From contig CAYLUQ010000008.1 of assembly GCA_964386915.1 (NCBI GenBank), positions 1 to 64,000 on the forward strand: a DNA stretch of 64,000 nucleotides, read 5' to 3'. The DNA is from JADHMP01 sp964386915. GTDB taxonomy: Bacteria; Bacteroidota; Bacteroidia; Flavobacteriales; Flavobacteriaceae. This document shows, piece after piece, positions 1 through 7,895 of the stretch. The translations under genes and the position numbers were made by a program. Below the pieces are notes generated by a model that made no database searches, was not told the origin of the DNA, and saw only the letters and a list, made by a program, of their open reading frames with translations. Positions within the stretch are counted from its first letter, which is position 1. The number at the start of each line of letters is the position of its first letter.

Positions 1-1014
1 TTCGATATGATTCGCGCTTCTGTATACCTTATGGTCGCAGGAATCTTGATTTCAGTAGCAACAGCAATGAAACTTCCGCTGTCAACTACCTATGTGACTT
101 TTATGGTAGCAATGGGTACCTCTCTTGCAGATCGTGCTTGGGGTAGAGATAGTGCTGTTTATCGTGTCGCAGGAGTTTTGAGTGTGATTGGAGGTTGGTT
201 TTTAACGGCCATAGGCGCTTTTATTGCCTCTGGAGTTGTGGTTTATCTCATACGTTGGGATAAAGCAACTATGATCCCTGTTTTATTGCTTTTAACTATT
301 ATGCTACTCATTCGTAACTTCCTTAGACACAAAAACAAATCCTCCCAAGTCAGTCATAAGGAATTAAAAATGTCTGAGAGTAGCACGGTACAAGGAATCA
401 TTTCTGAAAGTGCTGATAATATTGTTAATGTAGTTACAAGAGCAAAAAAGATTTATGCTACGATTCTTAAGGGTCTTTCTACTCAAGATTCGGACGTCCT
501 TAAAAAGAGTAAAAAAGGAGTAGCAAAACTCGATGAAGAGATTGAAGAACTACGCGACAATATCTTCTTTTTGATTAAAAATTTGGATGAAACCAGTGTA
601 AGGGGAAGTAGTTTTTACATTTTAATTCTCGCCTATTTGACAGATATTGCCCAGTCACTTGAATTCATTTCTAAAAAGAGTTTTAAGCATGTAAACAATC
701 AACATCAAAAGTTAAAGTTCAAACAGTTCAAAGACTTAATGGAAATGGAAGACCGATTGAATATGATGTATGATGAGGTTGTGGAGATTTTTAATAGTAG
801 AAAGTTTGAAAGAATATCCTTGGTATTGGCTCAAAGAGAGGAAATCATCACGTTTATTTCTGAAAAGATAAATGCTCAAATAGAACGCACCCGTTCAGAA
901 GAGTCCAGTCCAAAGAATACATCACTCTATTTCAATATTCTTTTAGAAACAAAAGATTTGGTGAATAATATTCTAAACCTTCTTGAAGAATACCATTCGA
1001 GTTATAGAAAGTAG
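1..1014 (+). CDS. Inorganic phosphate transporter (PiT family), C-terminal part with PhoU-like cytoplasmic tail; 5' end outside the window
   Basis: The reading frame is open from the first base, so the gene starts upstream and only its last ~337 codons are here. The first ~90 visible residues are hydrophobic and contain the PiT repeat signature (LPLSTTYVTFMVAMGTSLAD), followed by two membrane spans and a charged loop. The remaining ~220 residues are soluble, lysine/glutamate-rich and helical, like the PhoU-like regulatory tail that many Bacteroidota PiT proteins carry fused to the transporter. PiT proteins bring phosphate in through the inner membrane with a cation. The next gene begins 84 bases later behind its own promoter-like box, so this is probably the end of its transcript. 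The family call is firm; substrate and tail function are inferred from the family. Confidence 0.85.
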   Translation, partial: FDMIRASVYLMVAGILISVATAMKLPLSTTYVTFMVAMGTSLADRAWGRDSAVYRVAGVLSVIGGWFLTAIGAFIASGVVVYLIRWDKATMIPVLLLLTIMLLIRNFLRHKNKSSQVSHKELKMSESSTVQGIISESADNIVNVVTRAKKIYATILKGLSTQDSDVLKKSKKGVAKLDEEIEELRDNIFFLIKNLDETSVRGSSFYILILAYLTDIAQSLEFISKKSFKHVNNQHQKLKFKQFKDLMEMEDRLNMMYDEVVEIFNSRKFERISLVLAQREEIITFISEKINAQIERTRSEESSPKNTSLYFNILLETKDLVNNILNLLEEYHSSYRK

Positions 1015-1086
1015 TAGAGATACTTTGGAGAGTAAAACTTTTGGTTATTTTTAAAGAACTTCTCCTCGTTTACTGTTGTAGATTAA

Positions 1087-1094
1087 TAACTTTG
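1087..1094 (+). promoter_or_regulatory. Bacteroidota -7 box (TAACTTTG) for the dNTPase gene
   Basis: The box matches TAnnTTTG exactly and ends only 4 bases before the ATG of the dNTP triphosphohydrolase gene, so transcription would begin at or next to the start codon. No clear TTTG -33 element is seen at 19-20 bases upstream. Confidence 0.5.
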
Positions 1095-1098
1095 TCTT

Positions 1099-2418
1099 AT
1101 GAATTGGGAGGCATTACTTTCACTAAAACGCTATGGCGATACCAACAAAAGGCTGAGAACTGAGCAAGATGATCTGCGTCTTGGCTTTGAGGTGGATTAC
1201 GACCGTATTGTATTTTCAAATGCCTTTAGAAGTTTACAAGACAAGACACAAGTCATTCCTTTTTCCAAAACCGATTTTGTGCACACCCGCCTGACCCATA
1301 GTTTAGAAGTTTCTGTAGTGGCGAGAAGTTTAGGCCGTTTAGCTGGAAAATCCCTCTTGGCTAAACATCCCCACTTAAAAGCCACTTTGGGCTATCGGGC
1401 TCAAGACTTTGGAGCTATTACAGCCGCCGCCGCCTTGGCCCATGACATTGGCAACCCGCCTTTTGGACATAGTGGTGAAAAAGCCATTGGTCATTTTTTT
1501 AAAAATGGAGCAGGTCAAATTTTTCAAAAAGAATTAACCCCCATGCAATATGAAGATCTATGTTCTTTTGAAGGCAATGCCAATGGGTTTAAAATACTAA
1601 CCGCTTCAAGCCCCGGCACTCCCGGGGGTTTACGCTTAAGTTATGCTACCCTAGGTGCTTTTATCAAATATCCAAAGGCCAGTTTGCCCCATAAGCCCTC
1701 TGCACATGTAGCCGATAAAAAATTTGGCTACTTTCAATCCGAGCAGCCCTTTTTTGAAGAGCTCATGAATGAGCTCTCTTTAAATGATGGTGCTCAATAT
1801 TTTAGACATCCCTTGGCCTATCTTGTTGAGGCAGCCGATGATATCTGCTACACCATTATCGATTTTGAAGATGGGATTAATTTGGGGTGGATAGAAGAAG
1901 AATATGCCCTAGAATATTTAATCAATTTGGTACGAGACGATTTAGACACTAAAAAATATACTTCCCTTTCCTATAAAAATCAACGCTTAGGCTATCTTAG
2001 AGCACTCGCCATTAATAAATTAATTGGCAATGCGGTGTCTCTATTCATGACACATGAAGAGGAACTATTGCAGGGAACCTTTTCCAAAGCCTTGATGGAT
2101 AAAAGTGCTTACAAAGCGCAAATGGAGGATATTATTAAAATTAGTGTGCAAAAAATTTACGAATCACCCGTAGTGATCCAAAAGGAAATTGTAGGTTATA
2201 AAGTAATTAGTACCCTCTTAGATGGATTGGTTATGGCAGCCTATAGAACCCATACAGGCCAAGCGGACACCTACGATAAACTTCTTTTTAAAGCGGTTCC
2301 ACAGGGTGCCATAAATACCCAATCTTCTGTTTATGAAACCCTTCTTAGTGCGAGCTCCTATGTAGCAAGCCTTTCAGATAGTAAGGCGTTAGAATTAGCA
2401 CAAGATATCGGATTTTAG
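1099..2418 (+). CDS. dgt: Deoxyguanosinetriphosphate triphosphohydrolase (dNTPase)
   Basis: This 439-residue HD-domain enzyme splits dNTPs (dGTP in the best-known member) into deoxynucleoside and triphosphate in the cytoplasm, which tunes dNTP pools. Visible motifs are the N-terminal YGDTNKRLR and DYDRIVFSNAFRSLQ blocks, the metal-binding His in TRLTHSLEV (about residue 67) and the HD pair in ALAHDIGNPPFGHSGE (residues 115-116). A later Asp in EAADDICYTIID completes the metal set. The ATG at 1099 is chosen because the family typically starts MNWE..LLS. An exact -7 box lies just 4 bases upstream, hinting at a very short or absent leader. It is the 439-residue type expected for flavobacteria. 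Confidence 0.93.
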   Translation: MNWEALLSLKRYGDTNKRLRTEQDDLRLGFEVDYDRIVFSNAFRSLQDKTQVIPFSKTDFVHTRLTHSLEVSVVARSLGRLAGKSLLAKHPHLKATLGYRAQDFGAITAAAALAHDIGNPPFGHSGEKAIGHFFKNGAGQIFQKELTPMQYEDLCSFEGNANGFKILTASSPGTPGGLRLSYATLGAFIKYPKASLPHKPSAHVADKKFGYFQSEQPFFEELMNELSLNDGAQYFRHPLAYLVEAADDICYTIIDFEDGINLGWIEEEYALEYLINLVRDDLDTKKYTSLSYKNQRLGYLRALAINKLIGNAVSLFMTHEEELLQGTFSKALMDKSAYKAQMEDIIKISVQKIYESPVVIQKEIVGYKVISTLLDGLVMAAYRTHTGQADTYDKLLFKAVPQGAINTQSSVYETLLSASSYVASLSDSKALELAQDIGF

Positions 2419-2448
2419 GGGGCATTAGAGTACACCATATTCTTTTAT

Positions 2449-2456
2449 TAGATTTG
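2449..2456 (+). promoter_or_regulatory. Bacteroidota -7 box (TAGATTTG)
   Basis: An exact TAnnTTTG match lies 16 bases before the ATG of the metallophosphoesterase gene, in the 54-base gap after dgt. No convincing -33 element is visible. Confidence 0.45.
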
Positions 2457-2472
2457 CAATTAAAAATTAGCT

Positions 2473-3702
2473 ATGCGTTGGATATTTTTCATCCTTTTTC
2501 TAGGCGCTTTAGAGTGGTATGCTTTTCAAGCCATTAAGGCAAGCACCAATCAACGATTTTGGTGGTGGTTTTATGTAGCCATAGCATCTATCATGCTGCT
2601 CAACTTTGTGATTACGGTTCTTCAATTTGACCGTAGTCAGGGCATTAGCACCTACGAAACCTATTCCTTTGGTTTGTTTTTTGCACTTTTCATTTTCCAG
2701 CTGATGGTGGGCGGCCTGCTGTTGGCGGAAGACCTTTTTAGAGGGCTTAAAGGACTTGTGCATGTAGTCACCCAAACCACCAATGCTGAACAACGCTATG
2801 TTCCCACACGAAGAAAGTTCGTATCACAAATAGCCATTGCCATTGGGTTGCTACCCTCCGGAGCGTTGCTCTATGGCATGCTGCGTGGCAAATATAACTA
2901 TCAAGTTTTACGCTATACCCTCACCTATGAAGATTTGCCTGAGGCCTTTGACGGTTTTCAAATCACGCAAATTTCGGACATTCACAGTGGCAGTTTTGAC
3001 AACCCCGAAAAAGTACAATATGGCATTGATTTGATCAACCAACAAGCTTCAGATGTTATCCTTTTTACGGGAGATTTAGTCAACAATGTAGCTGATGAAA
3101 TGCTGCCTTGGCAAGATCATTTTGCACAACTCAAAGCACCTTCAGGAGTTTTTTCGGTTTTGGGCAATCATGATTATGGAGACTATCACCAATGGCCCTC
3201 AGAACAAGATAAAACCAACAACATGCAACAACTTTTTGAGTTGCAAAGAAAAATGGGCTGGCAATTGATGCGTAATGAAAGTCATTTTATTGCACGAGGA
3301 ACAGAACGCATAGCCTTGGTTGGGGTTGAAAATTGGGGGAAAGGTTTTAAACGTGCAGGCGATTTAGAAAAAGCTTTAGAAAACATTCAACAGCACGATT
3401 TTAAAATCTTACTGTCTCATGACCCCTCGCATTGGGAAGCTGAGGTCTTGCCTCACCCTTTCCCAATTCATTTAACTCTTAGTGGGCATACCCATGGCAT
3501 GCAATTTGGAATTGAAATTCCGGGCTGGATCAAATGGAGCCCTGTTAAATGGCGCTACAAGCAATGGGCGGGCATCTATGAAGCAGGACAACAAAAAATT
3601 AATGTCAATAGAGGATTTGGCTTTTTAGGCTATCCCGGCCGTTTTGGTATTTGGCCTGAAATTAGTGTGATCACTTTAAGACGGTCAAAAACAACGGTTT
3701 AG
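2473..3702 (+). CDS. Membrane-anchored metallophosphoesterase (calcineurin-like, YkuE type)
   Basis: A 409-residue protein. The first ~85 residues form three likely membrane spans, then a linker carries a twin-arginine-like stretch (PTRRKFVSQIA, about 112-122) and another hydrophobic segment. The catalytic domain (about 160-405) shows the complete calcineurin-like metal set: SDIHSG (D169, H171), TGDLVNN (D201), GNHDYGD (N232, H233), LLSHDP and the GHTHG motif near 350-358. Such enzymes hydrolyse phosphomonoesters or diesters with two metal ions. Family members with this layout act outside the inner membrane; YkuE of Bacillus is Tat-exported. The real substrate is unknown. It stands alone between dgt and a thioredoxin-like gene, each with its own -7 box. 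Confidence 0.85.
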   Translation: MRWIFFILFLGALEWYAFQAIKASTNQRFWWWFYVAIASIMLLNFVITVLQFDRSQGISTYETYSFGLFFALFIFQLMVGGLLLAEDLFRGLKGLVHVVTQTTNAEQRYVPTRRKFVSQIAIAIGLLPSGALLYGMLRGKYNYQVLRYTLTYEDLPEAFDGFQITQISDIHSGSFDNPEKVQYGIDLINQQASDVILFTGDLVNNVADEMLPWQDHFAQLKAPSGVFSVLGNHDYGDYHQWPSEQDKTNNMQQLFELQRKMGWQLMRNESHFIARGTERIALVGVENWGKGFKRAGDLEKALENIQQHDFKILLSHDPSHWEAEVLPHPFPIHLTLSGHTHGMQFGIEIPGWIKWSPVKWRYKQWAGIYEAGQQKINVNRGFGFLGYPGRFGIWPEISVITLRRSKTTV

Positions 3703-3713
3703 ACAAATTCTTT

Positions 3714-3721
3714 TACATTTG
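3714..3721 (+). promoter_or_regulatory. Bacteroidota -7 box (TACATTTG)
   Basis: An exact TAnnTTTG match 32 bases upstream of the thioredoxin-fold gene, in a 51-base intergenic gap. A -33 element is not obvious. Confidence 0.45.
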
Positions 3722-3753
3722 TTCTTAGAACCTTTGATTTAAAGACAACCACT

Positions 3754-4050
3754 ATGTCAAAATTTGGTGAATTAGTAGATGACAAACAACCCTTGTTGTT
3801 GGTGTTCTATAGTCAAGATGATCAAGTGTCTGAGACCATGCACCCTGTTTTAAAAGATGTTGCGGCAGCATTGGGAGACAAAGGAAAAGTAATCAAAATT
3901 GATGTTGAAAAGAACCCTAAATTGGCTCAAGCGCTTCGCGTGAAGGTGTTGCCCACGCTGATGATCTATAAACTCAGTGAAATGGTCTGGCGCCAAAGCG
4001 GCGATCAAGATGCCAACACACTCATTGGACTACTGAAAGATTATATATAA
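3754..4050 (+). CDS. Thioredoxin-fold protein lacking any cysteine
   Basis: A 98-residue cytoplasmic protein with the thioredoxin layout: strand LLLVFYS, a helix, KVIKIDVEKNPKLAQALRV, and the cis-proline loop VLPTLMIY (P67). The place where WCGPC should sit (about residues 20-29, SQDDQVSETM) has no cysteine, and the whole protein has none, so it cannot do disulfide exchange. The fold and the cis-Pro are retained, which suggests a binding or scaffold role instead. It is convergent with the DUF2723 gene, with only 14 bases between the stop codons. Family assignment is firm; the role is unknown. Confidence 0.85.
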   Translation: MSKFGELVDDKQPLLLVFYSQDDQVSETMHPVLKDVAAALGDKGKVIKIDVEKNPKLAQALRVKVLPTLMIYKLSEMVWRQSGDQDANTLIGLLKDYI

Positions 4051-4064
4051 TCTTTTTCTTTTCG

Positions 4065-7000
4065 CTATTCTACTTCTATAGAAAATAGGGCCTTGGTGGT
4101 ATCATAGTCTTTCTGAAGACTGTCTAACAAGGCTTTGGAACCTCCCTCTGATACAATAGACAACAGAAACCGATAATCTAAAAACTCACTTTTTATGGGT
4201 TGTTCATATTGTTTTTGACTTTCTGCAGAAACTTGGCTGTAGAGCTTAAGTCTTTTTTTAAGTTCTCGATTCACCAGTTGTGCTAAATCAGAAGCTTTGT
4301 CCGTCGCATTAGCCATAAAATAGCCCTCCACAAATTCACTCAATAACGAATAATAATCATATTCTCCGTAGAGATATATAAAAGGTTTAGTTGCGCTTAA
4401 AAATTGATCAATAGCAGTCTCTAGAAGGGCACTGTCTTCGTTGGCATGAACGGCTTCTACCAAAGTTCTATAGCGTTCAATTTCGGTGATAATTTCTTCA
4501 CCCAATTCATATTGAAAATGGGGTTCAAGCGATTCAAAATAAGCGAGCCTACTTTGGTATTTTTCTGCCACAGCTTTAAAAAGTTCTTGTGCTTTTTCTT
4601 CTTTTCCTATCCGATAGTATCCATCCACAAAAGGCACCAAAAGGCTGTAATAGCCAAAATAATCCAAAGGCATTTTTTCTAAAGCCAAATCAATTACATT
4701 TTCTGCTTTGACTAGTTTGTTTTCATTGATAAGCGATTCGGCTAAACGAGCGAGATTGGTCCGATAGGAAATACTGTTTTTTCGGGTTTCAGGATCGTGA
4801 TAAATGTCTGGGCTATCGGCATTTCCCCATTCCCAATCCATGACAATATCATACATGCTGTCGGCATCAATGCGGCCCATTAAATAGGGATTATTTTTAC
4901 CTAAATCGCTTCTAATAGGCACCAACTTATAGACCAAGCCTTCCAATTCTAAATAATTTTTCATCCAGATATATTCCGATTCGGCATAGCTACCTCCGGT
5001 GAAATAGAGCGGTCGTTTCCAATCGTTATTGGCCAAAATATCTAGCATCATGAGCTGATTTTTGGTGATGCCCGTTTCGGGTAAGTCAATGTCAATATAG
5101 GGCACAATTTTATCGGCATCTTTGGGGGCAACCAAGCCACTTTCTAAAACATTTTCTTTGTTAACGGGCACTCTAATTTTATTGGTGGGATAGAAAACAG
5201 ATTCTTGTTGACTTTTAGGCAATTGATTGGGGTCTTCACCTGAACTGAGCAATAAGTTTTTGAGTTTGGTTCGGGGGTGGTCGCTGGCCACCCAATTCAC
5301 AAAGTCTTTGATGTCCCATCGAAGCGAATCGGCCAAAGGTTGATAGCGAATATAATCACGCACCCCATAAGCATAGAGTGGATGGGTGAGTTGTGAGGGA
5401 ATGGGTTCGCTTTCATAGGTTTTGCGCTTCATCTGATCAATATACCAGTCGGTGGCTAAAAGGCTGGTGTTAATGGTGCGCACATCGGTGCGGAAGCCTT
5501 CAATTTCTTGTGCATACCATAGGGCAAAGGTGTCGTTGTCTCCAATAGAAAAGATCATGGCACCGCTGTCTTTTTGAATGGATTGAAGATAGGATCGTGC
5601 AATGGACTGCGCTGTGTAGCGGTTAGATCGATCGTGATCATCCCAATTTTGATAGGCCATTAAAAAAGGAACGGCCAAAAGACAAAGGCCTAAACCAAGG
5701 CTTTGCAAAAGGGTTCCTGTATTAATTTTTTGCAGTTTTTGTAATAGGGCGTGGGCACCCAAACCAATCCAAATGGCAAACACATAAAAAGAACCTACTA
5801 GGGCATAATCGCGCTCACGGGGTTCAAAAGGGCGTTCATTTAGATATACTTTTAAGGCCAAGCCCGTAAATAAAAACAACAGCAGTAAAACCCAAAAGCG
5901 TTTGGGGTCTTGTTGATAGAGAAAATAAAGTCCTACGAGACCTAATAAAAAAGGTAAAAAGAAATAGGTATTGCGTGCTTTGTTGTTTTTGGCATCAATA
6001 TCTAAGTTGCTTTGGTTGCCTAAACGCAAGCTATCTATAAAGGGAATGCCACTAATCCAATTGCCATTTAGCAAATCGTAATTCCCTTGCTTATCATTTT
6101 GTCTGCCCGTAAAATTCCACATCAAATAGCGCCAAAACATATAGCCCATTTGAAACTCAAACATGAACTGCAAGTTGCTCCAAAAGGAGGGTTTTTCTAT
6201 GGTTAAATATTGCGAAAAGGTTTTGAAAAATTGATGATATTCCTCGCCGGAGGCTACTCCCTCCGCAATTTGTTGCCTAAATTCATTCACCCGGTTTTGT
6301 AATTGCGAAACCGAACGATAGGCCGGAGCAACGGAAAATGCTAAGGGCCCCGTAAAATTCATATAGTTGGCGGCATATTCTGCATTGTGCATGCGGGGCA
6401 AAAACCCTTTGTGATCTTGGTGGGTATTGTAGCGTGCTTTTTCCCAATGATTCACAATGATATATTTTCCTGAAGTTAAATCACGTTCGTATTTGGGTTT
6501 GTCATCAATAAAAGGAACTTCAGGGTCTTGCCCGGCATACATATCGGTATACATAGGGCCATAAAACAAATGCGTTTCTGGATATTGTTCCAAATTATAA
6601 TAAGCCAAGAGCAAGCGAGCATCAGAAGGGGCGTTTTCATTGATCACCGTGTTGGCATTGGCGCGAATAGGAATCATAATCCAAGAGGAAAAGCCCAAGA
6701 GCACAAAGAGAATGCACAAAAGACCCGTGTTGGCATTGACCCAATTTTTCTTTCGGGTGTAGCGCAATCCGAAATAGAACAGTGCAACAAAGACTAAAGC
6801 TGCAATCACGGTGCCGCTGTTGAACGGAAGTCCGAAGGTGTTTACAAAAAAGACTTCTGCTTTTCCAAAAAACGCTAGGGTGAGGGGCAATAAGAGTTTA
6901 AAAATAAAGAGGAGCACAGCTACCGATAGCACATTGGCCATTAAAAATCCTTTAATACTAATTTTGGAGGTGTTTTTAAAATAGTAGAGCATGCCTAAAG

Positions 7001-7601
7001 ACGGAATGGTCAACAGTGCCATGAAGTGCACGCCAAAGCACAAACCAATGACAAAGGCCATGAGCAACAACCAACGATCACCTCGAGGGGTGTTCATTTC
7101 TTGTTCCCAGCGTAGGCCCATCCAAAACAAAAGGGCAAGTAAAAACATAGCCATGGCATAGACTTCTGCCTCAACGGCATTAAACCAAAAACTATCCGAA
7201 AAGCAAAAGGCTAGTGCGCCCACTGCAGCACTTCCAAAAAAGCCTATTTTTTTAGATGTGGTGTCTAAATTGGAAAAGGAAGGAAGTTTACGCATTAAGA
7301 GGGTAAGCGTCCAAAAGAGAAACAAAATGGTGAAAGCACTTGAAAAAACAGACATATAGTTCACCATTAGGGCAATTTTTTCTGGGCTAGAGGCAAATAG
7401 TGCAAAAAAGGCACCCATCATTTGGAAGAAGGGTGCCCCAGGAGGGTGCCCTACTTGAAGTTTTGCCGATGTAGCAATATATTCTGCACAGTCCCAATAG
7501 CTAGCTGTGGGCTCTACTGTGGCACCAAAAGTGAGTAGCGCGATCGAAAAAATAATCCAACCCAAGAGGTTGTTCCAAAAAGCATAGGTTTTTGTTGTCA
7601 T
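4065..7601 (-). CDS. DUF2723 / glycosyltransferase family 117 membrane protein
   Basis: A 1,178-residue integral membrane protein. About a dozen hydrophobic spans fill the N-terminal ~650 residues. The first outer loop carries YWDCAEYIATSAKL followed by GHPPGAPFF (residues 36-60), where D37/E40 sit where GT-C glycosyltransferases place their catalytic acid. The C-terminal ~500 residues are soluble and end in helical, TPR-like repeats. The eukaryotic relative TMEM260 is an O-mannosyltransferase; bacterial members are found widely in Bacteroidota, where they are suspected to glycosylate exported proteins or glycans using a lipid-linked sugar. No glycan genes are adjacent, so the acceptor cannot be told from context. 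It is monocistronic here, convergent with the thioredoxin-like gene. Confidence 0.85.
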   Translation of the reverse strand: MTTKTYAFWNNLLGWIIFSIALLTFGATVEPTASYWDCAEYIATSAKLQVGHPPGAPFFQMMGAFFALFASSPEKIALMVNYMSVFSSAFTILFLFWTLTLLMRKLPSFSNLDTTSKKIGFFGSAAVGALAFCFSDSFWFNAVEAEVYAMAMFLLALLFWMGLRWEQEMNTPRGDRWLLLMAFVIGLCFGVHFMALLTIPSLGMLYYFKNTSKISIKGFLMANVLSVAVLLFIFKLLLPLTLAFFGKAEVFFVNTFGLPFNSGTVIAALVFVALFYFGLRYTRKKNWVNANTGLLCILFVLLGFSSWIMIPIRANANTVINENAPSDARLLLAYYNLEQYPETHLFYGPMYTDMYAGQDPEVPFIDDKPKYERDLTSGKYIIVNHWEKARYNTHQDHKGFLPRMHNAEYAANYMNFTGPLAFSVAPAYRSVSQLQNRVNEFRQQIAEGVASGEEYHQFFKTFSQYLTIEKPSFWSNLQFMFEFQMGYMFWRYLMWNFTGRQNDKQGNYDLLNGNWISGIPFIDSLRLGNQSNLDIDAKNNKARNTYFFLPFLLGLVGLYFLYQQDPKRFWVLLLLFLFTGLALKVYLNERPFEPRERDYALVGSFYVFAIWIGLGAHALLQKLQKINTGTLLQSLGLGLCLLAVPFLMAYQNWDDHDRSNRYTAQSIARSYLQSIQKDSGAMIFSIGDNDTFALWYAQEIEGFRTDVRTINTSLLATDWYIDQMKRKTYESEPIPSQLTHPLYAYGVRDYIRYQPLADSLRWDIKDFVNWVASDHPRTKLKNLLLSSGEDPNQLPKSQQESVFYPTNKIRVPVNKENVLESGLVAPKDADKIVPYIDIDLPETGITKNQLMMLDILANNDWKRPLYFTGGSYAESEYIWMKNYLELEGLVYKLVPIRSDLGKNNPYLMGRIDADSMYDIVMDWEWGNADSPDIYHDPETRKNSISYRTNLARLAESLINENKLVKAENVIDLALEKMPLDYFGYYSLLVPFVDGYYRIGKEEKAQELFKAVAEKYQSRLAYFESLEPHFQYELGEEIITEIERYRTLVEAVHANEDSALLETAIDQFLSATKPFIYLYGEYDYYSLLSEFVEGYFMANATDKASDLAQLVNRELKKRLKLYSQVSAESQKQYEQPIKSEFLDYRFLLSIVSEGGSKALLDSLQKDYDTTKALFSIEVE

Positions 7602-7767
7602 ATGTTTGTAAAGGCCTATGCGAAAGTAAGCATAAATAAAGGAAGAGAAAATCTTTTTGAACCCTTTAAAAAAGGTTTAACGCTCTTGGCACTTGTTTTC
7701 TTTTGGAGGCAATTTGAAGCTGCTAGAACGAATTTATTAAAAGGCTTTTAAATATTCTAAATTTTTC

Positions 7768-7775
7768 TAAATTTG
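7768..7775 (+). promoter_or_regulatory. Bacteroidota -7 box (TAAATTTG) for tRNA-Gln
   Basis: An exact TAnnTTTG match ends 9 bases before the first base of the tRNA, giving a transcript with almost no 5' leader. The -33 region is AT-rich without a clear TTTG. Confidence 0.5.
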
Positions 7776-7784
7776 CATCGCTTA

Positions 7785-7857
7785 TGGCCTATGGTGTAAC
7801 TGGCAACACGTCTGATTTTGGTTCAGAAGAGTCTAGGTTCGAGCCCTAGTAGGCCAA
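7785..7857 (+). tRNA. tRNA-Gln (anticodon TTG)
   Basis: A full 73-base cloverleaf. The acceptor arm TGGCCTA pairs with TAGGCCA, with discriminator A. The D arm contains TGGTGTAACTGGCAACAC, the anticodon stem TCTGA/TCAGA encloses a 7-base loop with TTG at positions 34-36, and the T arm has the GGTTCGAGCCC loop. CCA is not encoded. The gene stands alone, with a -7 box in front and a strong terminator directly behind. Confidence 0.97.
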
Positions 7858-7858
7858 C

Positions 7859-7895
7859 AAAAAAAGGGGATTTCTTGTGAAATCCCCTTTTTTTT
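7859..7895. terminator. Bidirectional intrinsic terminator
   Basis: GGGGATTTC and GAAATCCCC (7866-7887) form a perfect 9-bp stem with a TTGT loop. It is followed by eight T on the plus strand and preceded by seven A, which read as a T-run on the minus strand. It ends the tRNA transcript (+) and can equally end the molybdenum hydroxylase operon (-), whose stop codon lies in the T-tract. Confidence 0.85.

Noticed and set aside
4446..4682. Plus-strand ORF inside the DUF2723 gene
   Set aside because: It is antisense to a long conserved gene and its composition is that of a shadow frame.
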